From CAVQEK01 sp964596645 (GTDB lineage: Bacteria > Bacteroidota > Bacteroidia > Cytophagales > Cyclobacteriaceae): a stretch of 64,000 nucleotides of DNA. Within the stretch, counting starts at the first letter, position 1. Each line of letters opens with the position of its first letter. The stretch covers positions 60,815-124,814 of the forward strand of contig CAZQVB010000011.1 in the NCBI GenBank assembly GCA_964596645.1. The letters are read 5' to 3'. Position numbers and translations under genes: made by a program. Of the stretch, positions 9,457 through 16,362 are shown one piece after another. Under the pieces are notes generated by a model. That model saw nothing but the letters and a program-made list of their open reading frames with translations. It ran no database searches and was not told the origin of the DNA.

Positions 9457-9783
9457 ATGGCTTATTTCAATTTATCCCTTATCAATCCCAAAAGGCATTC
9501 TTATATCAGGAAACATTTACTTTGGGATTTTAACCAGGAACATTTTGATTATCAATTAGGAAAATCCATTGTAGTTGAAAGAGTCGTCCAACGTGGGAAT
9601 ATGGATGATTGGTTGACGATATTAAATTTGTATGGTTACGCAGGAGTTAGGGCGGAAATCATGCAAATTCCTTATCTGAATGTTAAGGACATGAATTTCG
9701 TACACATAATTTTTAGAATACCTTTAACTGAAATGAAATGCTACAAGAGCAAACAGTCTCCAAGCAGACGTAGGACATCCTGA
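9457..9783 (+). CDS. DUF6922-type small protein, partner of an AbiEii-family toxin
   Basis: A 108-residue protein. The core (residues about 18-95) has the pattern RKHLLWDFN ... ERVVQRGNMDDWLTILNLYG ... MNFVHIIFRIP ... MKCYKSKQS, which matches from memory the small DUF6922 proteins encoded just upstream of AbiEii-like nucleotidyltransferase genes in Bacteroidota. The role is probably antitoxin-like, but I know of no direct proof. Its last codons overlap the original start of the toxin gene, a coupled arrangement typical of toxin-antitoxin operons. Codon use is AT-rich compared with the neighbours, which suggests acquisition by transfer. The reading frame looks intact although the toxin is broken. 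The very C-terminus (SPSRRRTS) is not family-like. Confidence 0.6.
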   Translation: MAYFNLSLINPKRHSYIRKHLLWDFNQEHFDYQLGKSIVVERVVQRGNMDDWLTILNLYGYAGVRAEIMQIPYLNVKDMNFVHIIFRIPLTEMKCYKSKQSPSRRRTS

Positions 9784-10388
9784 AAAAATTAATGGCTGAT
9801 CCAGCCTTGGAAAACTTTGTACTTGTAGGAGGAACCGCACTTTCTCTACGCATCGGTCACAGGATAAGTATTGCATTGGATTTGTATAATAATAAGGATT
9901 TTGACCAAGAGAAACTAAACAGACATCTCCAATCTTCTTATCACTTTTTGCCGGATTTTATTGAACAAAATACGCTTAAAGGATCAATTGATGGAATGGC
10001 TCTCGACCTTATCGCTCATAAGTATAAGTATGTGGATCACCTATCCAATATAGAGGGTGTTCGATTGGCGAGTTTCAAAGACATTGCGGCTATGAAACTC
10101 AATGCTATTATAAATAATGGGACTAAGGCAAAGGATTTTGTTGATATTGCATTTTTAGGAGAAAGCCTTTCTTTTAACCAGATGACACATTCTTTTGAAA
10201 GTAAATATGAGACCAATGCGGTAATGGCTACTTAAGCACTCTTATATCATGAGGATATTAGACATTTCCCAGGGATGGAATTATTGCCATTCAAATGCGA
10301 CTTTGATTTGATTAGATTTTCATTGGAAAAAATTGTCAATGAACTAGATAAAACCCATTCTATTGATGGAACAAAAAAAGGGAATTAA
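9738..10388 (+). pseudogene. AbiEii-family nucleotidyltransferase toxin, disrupted by two stop codons
   Basis: Reading through in one frame from the ATG inside the upstream gene gives MLQEQTVSKQT-stop-DILKKLMADPA, then the family core VGGTALSLRIGHRIS, KDIAAMKLNAI and KDFVDIAFL, then a second stop followed by ALLYHEDI and a normal-looking C-terminus ending at TAA. The two premature stops are TAG (9771-9773, where relatives usually have Leu) and TAA (10233-10235, where Lys is common). Each could arise by one base change. In addition, the catalytic pattern after GHRIS reads IALDLY where D.DL is expected, so the first metal-binding Asp is Ala. A shorter product from the ATG at 9792 would keep the fold core but lack both ends. 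I conclude that the toxin is dead. Confidence 0.75.
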
Positions 10389-10565
10389 AAATAATGGTGT
10401 CGAACTTTTCGTGCATTTTTAAAACGCGGAAAGTTGGATTTCAAGGTTTCAATATTGCGTGCTTACCCTGGCAAATCGAGTTTTCGTAAAGTTTGATTAA
10501 ACTATTGTATAAAGACACTTCAGTTTTTTTTGATATCGTGGTAGTTTCATAGAAGACTTTAATAT
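10389..10565. other. AT-rich intergenic remnant, no assignable gene
   Basis: This sequence lies between the dead AbiEii gene and the DUF433 remnant. On the minus strand it directly follows the DUF433 remnant, where a DUF5615 toxin gene would normally lie. It has frequent stops in all frames, and I could not recognise a toxin in it with confidence. Confidence 0.4.
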
Positions 10566-10769
10566 TCAAGATGCGATGTTCAGTTTGTGTTCTTTATCTG
10601 ATGCAAAAGCTAAACATGCATTGATCATTTCTTCGGTGATCTCTTCAAAATCTTTCATAATTTCTTGCTTGCTAATGCCATTTGACACCCAATTGAGCAC
10701 GTAATCAACCGATATCCGGGTTCCTTTTAAGCAAAGCTTTCAGAATCTCTTATCTGGTCTGATTTCCAT
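10566..10769 (-). pseudogene. DUF433-type antitoxin remnant with an internal stop
   Basis: A 68-codon frame on the minus strand reads MEIRPDKRF-stop-KLCLKGTRISVDYVLNW and continues with NGISKQEIMKDFEEIT, EEMINACLAFA and EHKLNIAS before its stop codon. This matches the DUF433 family pattern (RFGKP.I.GTRISV..VL.W...G.S..EI..D...). Such proteins are HTH antitoxins normally followed by a DUF5615 PIN-like toxin. The internal TGA (10740-10742) replaces the Gly expected after RF and needs only one base change from GGA. No intact toxin follows on the minus strand. The element is too short and broken to have been called as an open frame. Confidence 0.7.
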
Positions 10770-10942
10770 ATAGTCTGGATAGTTCAACGATCATTAAAGG
10801 GTTTCCTGTCTAATTGAAATAATTTAATGCTGAAATATTTGTGACAATTTTAAATGCATATAAATGATTATCATCAATTGAGAATTTAATGAGTAGCCAT
10901 ATTTTGTGAAATTGTACCTTCACAGCTTCTTCCTTTTTCAAA
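10770..10942. other. AT-rich leader of the DUF6909-like gene with an inverted repeat
   Basis: Right edge of the AT-rich segment. An inverted repeat TGTGAA-N8-TTCACA lies at 10905-10924. The TACCTTCA inside it is one base away from the Bacteroidota -7 element TAnnTTTG. It could be promoter plus operator for the next gene. The evidence is weak. Confidence 0.3.
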
Positions 10943-12640
10943 ATGATTGTTTCCAATATGGTAAGTCCACAGCACAGCCGGGCGCGCGAATCGCGCACCG
11001 CCATCGAGCGCCTCTACATCATTATGCGTCATCTGTTCATACGCGGCAGCTACAAGCCCATGAGCTTCTCCGGCGAGGCGCTGGTGAAGGCTTTGCTCAT
11101 GCTGAAACCGGAGATATATGGCTCTATGGGCGATGAGGAGCGCGTAGAGCTGGAAGGGCTGCAGTATGTGATTGACAGGTTGCCCAAAGGCATAGAAGAA
11201 TGCCGGCAGATACACCTGATCACAAGGGAGGGTTTCGAATCATCTGATTTCGAAGTAATCATGCCGCTGAAGCGGCGGCGCAACTGCTACCGGGTAGATC
11301 AAGACCAGATGTATGTGGAGCTCACCCGCGGTCGCAGCGATATTTATGATATAATAACCCACCTCACCTTTTTGTATGTAGAGGCTGAAAAAATAAAGAA
11401 TCATGCCCTCGACCATAAGAAGCGCGTACGGCAAGTCTGGAAAAAACTGGAGCAAATAGTGCTCGAAGAAGACCTTGCCGACCGCGACATTCGCCACAAG
11501 GCGCATGCCTACCTCAGCACCATACTCGGCCGCACCTTCGAAGAGACACAATGGGCCAGCGACCGCTTTGGCCCCGGTACTTTCCGCAACAGCCTCTTCC
11601 ACATCGTGTACTACCTGGGCAAGCTGGCCATAGAAGAAAGCATCGACAAAAAAGACCGTGAAATTCATTTTTCTTCGGCCTTGCGCGAGCGGATCGGGCA
11701 TCATGTATTTGGCGAACTGTGGGCCCTGCACATCAAAAGTTACTTGTACGAACAAGGCCTCATAGAGCGACCGCTACACATCATATCGGCCAACCTGCAC
11801 AGTGTGCTCAATACCTTGTATGCCAGTGCTGTAGCCAAAGGCAAAAACAGAGAGACGCTGCAACAGATCGCAGAATTTCTCAGCTCGGCAAAAAATCTGG
11901 CCCTTCAGGAAAAAGTACAAGCCTATGCCGCCAAAAAGGGTTTGAAAGATATTCCCGACATAAAGGGCACCAACATCAATGTGCAGATCATAGACACCAC
12001 ACTGATCGACCCGGATTCTGTGGCAGCAGATGTGGCCGTGGATTGGGAGAGGCTGAAAAAGGAAAAGCCGGTGATTCTGGTGATGGACTACGCCTTTGGC
12101 GAACAAGCCTACGAGTCGATGGACGAACTGCTCAAACCACTGCAGATGGGCGACAGGCGCATCCCGCTGAATGTGCAGTCCATATCCATCATGGGAAAGG
12201 CGGGAATACTGGAAGGCAAAAAAGGCGACATCATGGTGCCCACAGCCCATGTTTTTGAAGGTACCGCCGACAACTATCCCCTCGATAATGAGTTCAGTGC
12301 CGGCGACTTTCAGGGCTATGGCCTGGATGTATGCACCGGGCCAATGATCACCGTTTTGGGTACCTCCCTGCAAAACCGCGACGTACTGGAATATTTTCTA
12401 CACTCTTCCTGGCGCGCCATAGGCCTGGAGATGGAAGGCGTACACTATCAGAAAGCCATACAATCGGCCTCCAAAATACGACGGAGTATCAGTGACCAGG
12501 TGAAGGTGCGCTACGCCTACTACGCTTCCGACAACCCCCTGGTCACCGGCAACACGCTTGCCTCCGGCAGCCTTGGCCGGGAAGGCGTAAAGCCCACCTA
12601 CCTGATCACGCGCTGCATTCTGATGAAAATTTTGAGTTGA
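10943..12640 (+). CDS. Conserved Bacteroidota protein (DUF6909-like) with phosphorylase-like C-terminus
   Basis: A 565-residue cytosolic protein with no signal peptide. The first about 340 residues are helical (MRHLFIRGSYKPMSFSGEAL, KIKNHALDHKKRVRQVWKKL), with no motif I can name. The last about 190 residues look enzymatic: PVILVMDYAFGEQAYESMDE, SISIMGKAGILEGKKGDIMV, TGPMITVLGTSLQN and GLEMEGVHYQKAIQ. The E-M-E-G motif, together with a Gly-rich loop, recalls nucleoside phosphorylases/nucleosidases, in which this Glu binds ribose. From memory the family is DUF6909, widespread and uncharacterised in Bacteroidota. It may be a nucleotide-metabolising enzyme, but that is inference. The following small gene, 56 bases downstream, may share its transcript. 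Confidence 0.65.
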   Translation: MIVSNMVSPQHSRARESRTAIERLYIIMRHLFIRGSYKPMSFSGEALVKALLMLKPEIYGSMGDEERVELEGLQYVIDRLPKGIEECRQIHLITREGFESSDFEVIMPLKRRRNCYRVDQDQMYVELTRGRSDIYDIITHLTFLYVEAEKIKNHALDHKKRVRQVWKKLEQIVLEEDLADRDIRHKAHAYLSTILGRTFEETQWASDRFGPGTFRNSLFHIVYYLGKLAIEESIDKKDREIHFSSALRERIGHHVFGELWALHIKSYLYEQGLIERPLHIISANLHSVLNTLYASAVAKGKNRETLQQIAEFLSSAKNLALQEKVQAYAAKKGLKDIPDIKGTNINVQIIDTTLIDPDSVAADVAVDWERLKKEKPVILVMDYAFGEQAYESMDELLKPLQMGDRRIPLNVQSISIMGKAGILEGKKGDIMVPTAHVFEGTADNYPLDNEFSAGDFQGYGLDVCTGPMITVLGTSLQNRDVLEYFLHSSWRAIGLEMEGVHYQKAIQSASKIRRSISDQVKVRYAYYASDNPLVTGNTLASGSLGREGVKPTYLITRCILMKILS

Positions 12641-12696
12641 ACGCAGCAAATGACGCCTGGTAAAAACTTTCGACATCGCTAGTCGGTTACAAAAAT

Positions 12697-13263
12697 ATGT
12701 TCAATGCTTTGCTCAGGCGCCTCTTTCCGCCCAAGACCCCGTTTACACTTCACGAGCCACTCAAGCGCACCAAGCATCAGGAGATGTCGTATACGCTGTG
12801 GGTAGAAGAGAAAGGGTATCAGCTCATCGCTGAAAGCATACGGCAGGCCATAGCGCTGGGCGGCAAAATCAGCCTTGACGACGCCCCGGTAGAGGTGGTG
12901 GAGCTGAGGCATAAAACGAGCAACGGGTTGGCCATCTACAATCGTTCTACACTGGCCAATGAAGAATTCGAACACTTTTTCTTCTGGTTGGGCAGCCAGG
13001 TACGCGATCTGGGATATGTACAAGCGCATGCCGACCGGTACATCAAAGAGCACGGCGTGATTATGGAAAACAAATCCCGCATATACCTGAAGCCAATACC
13101 CACCGGCAATATGCCCATGACGCAGCGCTTTGGCAATATACACCTGGAGCTGTATAGCGAAAACCAGGTGGTAAAAAGCCTGAAAATTCAAGCCAACGTA
13201 TACTCCGACCGCAGCTATCTGCCGGCTGAGCCCTTCGACGAGCTGCTCGACGCTATTTTTTGA
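12697..13263 (+). CDS. Conserved hypothetical cytosolic protein
   Basis: A 188-residue soluble protein. I do not recognise the family. It begins with a basic amphipathic stretch (MFNALLRRLFPPKTPFTLHE) and has an acidic/hydrophobic alternating body with FEHFFFWLGSQVRDLGYVQA in the middle and a C-terminal FDELLDAIF. There is no signal peptide, membrane segment or metal motif. It follows the DUF6909-like gene on the same strand. Its stop lies 65 bases before the chosen start of rfbD, so the three genes could form a loose operon. Confidence 0.65.
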   Translation: MFNALLRRLFPPKTPFTLHEPLKRTKHQEMSYTLWVEEKGYQLIAESIRQAIALGGKISLDDAPVEVVELRHKTSNGLAIYNRSTLANEEFEHFFFWLGSQVRDLGYVQAHADRYIKEHGVIMENKSRIYLKPIPTGNMPMTQRFGNIHLELYSENQVVKSLKIQANVYSDRSYLPAEPFDELLDAIF

Positions 13264-13328
13264 AAAGTCAGTGTAACGGCCTTTTTTTCCATTTTTATAT
13301 TCCGCTATCTTCGCCCGAAAACCTCGGC

Positions 13329-14219
13329 ATGTCTACTACTACCATCTTGGTGACCGGTGCCGGAGGCCAGCTGGGCTCGGAACTCCGCTTGTTGGCCGCC
13401 AGCCACACACCTTACCACTTCATCTTTACCGACGTCAATGAGCTGGACATAACCGACCCCAAGTCGGTCAATGATTTTTTTGCTGCCCATGCGCCACAGT
13501 TCTGCATCAACTGCGCCGCCTACACCGCTGTAGATAAGGCAGAAGGTGATCGGGACCGCGCGCACTTGCTCAATGCCACGGCGGTGGAATATTTGGCCAA
13601 AGCATGTACGCAACACCAGGCCAACCTGATACAGATTTCTACCGATTTTGTATTCGACGGCAGGCACAGCCGGCCCATTGCAGAAGATGAAAAGCCTGAG
13701 CCGATCAGCGTATATGGCGCCACCAAGCTGGCCGGCGAGCTGGCTGCGATGAAGCATTGTGCTTCTGCCATTGTGCTGCGCACCTCCTGGCTGTATTCGT
13801 CGTTTGGCAATAATTTCGTGAAAACCATGCTGCGGCTGGGTCGCGAGCGCAGCGAATTGGGCATTATCGGCGATCAGATAGGCAGCCCCACCTACGCCGC
13901 CGACCTGGCCGAGGCGCTGATGGCCATATTGGCACACCTGTCGGCAGCAGACGCGAATAGAAAAAAATCACTTTCGGGCATCTATCACTTCAGCAACCAG
14001 GGTGTGGCCAGTTGGTACGACTTTGCCATGGCAATATTCGAATATGCCGGAGTAGAGGTGAGCGTAAAAGCCATACCCACCGAGGCATACCCGACTCCGG
14101 CCAGGCGGCCACACTACAGCGTGATGGACAAGCGGAAGATCGTGAACACATTCGATCTGCACATCCCACACTGGCGTAGCGCCCTCAAGCGTTGCATTAG
14201 CCTTTTGGAGCAAAATTGA
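13329..14219 (+). CDS. rfbD: dTDP-4-dehydrorhamnose reductase
   Basis: A 296-residue NAD(P)H-dependent reductase that makes dTDP-L-rhamnose, the last step of the rhamnose-donor pathway for surface polysaccharide. Motifs: TGAGGQLGSEL Rossmann loop at the N-terminus, CAAYTAVDKAE and STDFVFDG as in RmlD, and YGATKLAGE with the catalytic Tyr and Lys. An in-frame TTG lies 69 bases upstream, overlapping the preceding stop, but the ATG used here directly precedes the Rossmann strand. TATCTTCG, one base off the Bacteroidota -7 element, lies 15 bases before it. The other rml genes are not in the window. Its stop codon abuts that of the convergent NAD(P)-binding gene with no spacing. Confidence 0.88.
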   Translation: MSTTTILVTGAGGQLGSELRLLAASHTPYHFIFTDVNELDITDPKSVNDFFAAHAPQFCINCAAYTAVDKAEGDRDRAHLLNATAVEYLAKACTQHQANLIQISTDFVFDGRHSRPIAEDEKPEPISVYGATKLAGELAAMKHCASAIVLRTSWLYSSFGNNFVKTMLRLGRERSELGIIGDQIGSPTYAADLAEALMAILAHLSAADANRKKSLSGIYHFSNQGVASWYDFAMAIFEYAGVEVSVKAIPTEAYPTPARRPHYSVMDKRKIVNTFDLHIPHWRSALKRCISLLEQN

Positions 14220-14954
14220 TCAATTGGCCTTTTCCTCCTTGTTGTATATCACCGGCATCTGACCTTTCCATTGTTTCCACAGAACTTCCTCGTCCAGCAG
14301 CCGGGCCATGAAATGAGCCACATTGATGCGGCTGGTCTTGCCTGCATCGAAGATGGGGTTACGTATGGGCGATGGATGTATCGAGTAGTTACTCACTTCA
14401 TCTTCATCAATTAGGCCATCGGGCCGTACAGCCACCCATTCTATCTGCGGATCGTTCTGCCCGACTTTTACCCTCAGGTAGTCTGCCGCCTGCTCATTGT
14501 CGGTATGTGGCGGCAGTATCCATCGCATAAAGCCGGTGACGATGGATTGGCTCAGTGGCACGCGTTCTTGCAGGTCGTGGTTGGTGACACCTGTCGTGTT
14601 CATCAGCACAAATTTTATCTTTTTACCGGTATTTCCTACTCTGGCAGCACGGCACAGCCGGCGCGTGGCGTCGGCGACGAGCTTGCGGGGTTCTCCGTAC
14701 ACACCACGCCAGGTGAGGTTGTGCCCAAGGCACGAGGCGACTGCCCCGCAGTTGGCCGCATGTCCGGTCAGTTCATCATCCGTCAGGTTGAGCAGGCTGG
14801 CAGTAATGACGGTTAAATGGGGCATATGCCTGAGGTGGTCTGGAAGCCTGTCGGGTGAGCGCACGATGGCTTTCACGCTATGGCCGTGGGCGAGCAACTG
14901 CTCTACCAGCAATCGGCCGGTGGCGCCAGACGCGCCAGCTACGAGGATGGTCAT
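14220..14954 (-). CDS. NAD(P)-binding SDR-like (NmrA/SDR_a5-type) protein
   Basis: A 244-residue atypical short-chain dehydrogenase. The N-terminus MTILVAGASGATGRLLVEQL carries the GxxGxxG NAD(P) loop. The downstream pattern (SCLGHNLTWRGVYGEP, VLMNTTGVTN, WVAVRPDGLIDEDEVSNY and a late RINVAHFMARLL) matches the NAD(P)H-binding flavin-reductase-like/NmrA group, whose members may be redox sensors or reductases. The classical YxxxK catalytic pair is absent. The substrate is unknown. It is transcribed toward rfbD, and the two stop codons together form TGATCA with no gap between the genes. Confidence 0.75.
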   Translation of the reverse strand: MTILVAGASGATGRLLVEQLLAHGHSVKAIVRSPDRLPDHLRHMPHLTVITASLLNLTDDELTGHAANCGAVASCLGHNLTWRGVYGEPRKLVADATRRLCRAARVGNTGKKIKFVLMNTTGVTNHDLQERVPLSQSIVTGFMRWILPPHTDNEQAADYLRVKVGQNDPQIEWVAVRPDGLIDEDEVSNYSIHPSPIRNPIFDAGKTSRINVAHFMARLLDEEVLWKQWKGQMPVIYNKEEKAN

Positions 14955-15175
14955 GGTGTATTATTTTAGTGAAATGCTCAAATTAAGAAGATTATCTACG
15001 GAAGTGCAGTCATCCAACACTATTCTGGCGAGAGGTCGTATGTCATATTTTGTTCGACAATTTTTATTTCGCCATCACTTTTCAGTGTCGTGCCTCTTCC
15101 CTGAATTTTTAGATACCTGAAAAAAAATAAAAAAAAATTTGCTGTACGTGATGGATAAATGACAACTGTCGCCTT

Positions 15176-16240
15176 ATGAAGGTACAACACCCAAAGATGA
15201 AGCGTACGAAGAACCAAAATTTCGATTTTTTTCACGACGAAGAATTCATTCGTTGGGTGCGCAAGCCTACTGCAGAATCAGACGCTTTTTGGCATGCCTG
15301 GATGGAGGCCCATCCCGATTGGAAAGTGGAGTTGCTAAAGGCCCGTGAGCTTCTTCTCATGATTCACTTCCCCCACAAAACGGCGCCACCCGTCTCCCGT
15401 CAAAATATTCTTGAAAACATCATTCAGTACAAAAGCGCACCGCGCCGTACAATCGCCCCGACGCCCAAAGCGCATTGGGCGGGCAAAGTTATGCGCATAG
15501 CCGCAGGCCTTGCTCTTATCGCTACGCTAGGCCTGCTTATGTACAGGCTAGCCGCTGAGCAGCAGCAAGCCGCACAGCAGGCAATAGTAGAAGAGACCGT
15601 GATAAAAGAAAGCGGGCGCGGCATGAAAAAGCTGGTGGTGCTGCCCGATGGCAGCCGCGTGTGGCTCAATGCCGACAGCAGGCTGACCTACACCAATGCC
15701 TTTGGTGTTCGTCATCGCCATATCGTACTGGAGGGCGAGGCTTTTTTTGAAGTGAAGAGAAATGAAGCGCTGCGGTTTGTGGTGCAGAGCGGCCATTTGC
15801 ATACCACAGCATTGGGTACGGCATTCAATGTCCGTGCCTTTGCCAACGAAGAAGTAGTGAGCGTATCATTGCTTTCCGGGCAGGTAGAAGTGACCGATCG
15901 GAGGGAGGGCGATGCCGCTGCGTTGCTCAAACCAGGCGAGCGACTTACACAAAGTAATGTTGACAAAACAATGCACATCGGTGCATTCGACTATAAGCGT
16001 GTTGTGGCCTGGAAAGACAATGTGCTGTATTTCGAAAAGGCCGGTTTTGCTGAGGTGCGTTCGCGGTTGGAGCAGTGGTATGGCGTATCCGTAGTAGCCA
16101 GCGCTGACTTTGGTAAAAACTGGAACTACTCCGGAGAATTTAAAGATCAGAGCTTGCAACGCGTGCTGGAGCGAATGGCCTTCACGCAAGATTTTGATTT
16201 CAGTATAGATAAAGACAAAGTGACCATACTTAATAATTAA
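15176..16240 (+). CDS. FecR-family anti-sigma factor / transmembrane signal transducer
   Basis: A 354-residue protein. A cytosolic N-terminus (about 1-100) precedes one membrane helix (VMRIAAGLALIATLGLLMY, about 104-122). The periplasmic FecR domain (LPDGSRVWLNADSRLTY, GEAFFEV, TALGTAFNVRAF) spans about 160-260, and a DUF4974-like C-terminal domain (FDYKRVVAWKDNVLYFEKAG) completes it. Family role: it couples substrate binding at a SusC-type receptor to an ECF sigma factor. It directly precedes susC/susD here, as expected. Unusually, no sigma factor gene lies upstream. The 221-base gap before it is followed on the left by a minus-strand gene. Confidence 0.9.
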   Translation: MKVQHPKMKRTKNQNFDFFHDEEFIRWVRKPTAESDAFWHAWMEAHPDWKVELLKARELLLMIHFPHKTAPPVSRQNILENIIQYKSAPRRTIAPTPKAHWAGKVMRIAAGLALIATLGLLMYRLAAEQQQAAQQAIVEETVIKESGRGMKKLVVLPDGSRVWLNADSRLTYTNAFGVRHRHIVLEGEAFFEVKRNEALRFVVQSGHLHTTALGTAFNVRAFANEEVVSVSLLSGQVEVTDRREGDAAALLKPGERLTQSNVDKTMHIGAFDYKRVVAWKDNVLYFEKAGFAEVRSRLEQWYGVSVVASADFGKNWNYSGEFKDQSLQRVLERMAFTQDFDFSIDKDKVTILNN

Positions 16241-16287
16241 ACCAGACGCATGATGAAAACAGACACGTCATAGAAAGAGAAAAAAAT

Positions 16288-16325
16288 ACGGCCCTGTACC
16301 GTTTTGGCGATCGGGTACAGAGCCG
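16288..16325. terminator. Long hairpin between fecR and susC (terminator or attenuator-like)
   Basis: Arms ACGGC.CTGTACC and GGTACAG.GCCGT pair with one internal mismatch around a 13-base loop. On the plus strand the stem is followed by a weak T-rich stretch (TTTCCTTGTATTTG). On the minus strand it is followed by ATTTTTTTC, a proper terminator tail. It probably lowers read-through or sets different mRNA levels for fecR and susC. Confidence 0.5.
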
Positions 16326-16362
16326 TTTCCTTGTATTTGTTGTATTAAAACTTACCAAAATT

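Noticed and set aside
10389..10565. Remnant of a DUF5615 toxin following the DUF433 antitoxin on the minus strand
   Set aside because: Frame-by-frame reading gave only weak, broken resemblance, not enough to claim it.
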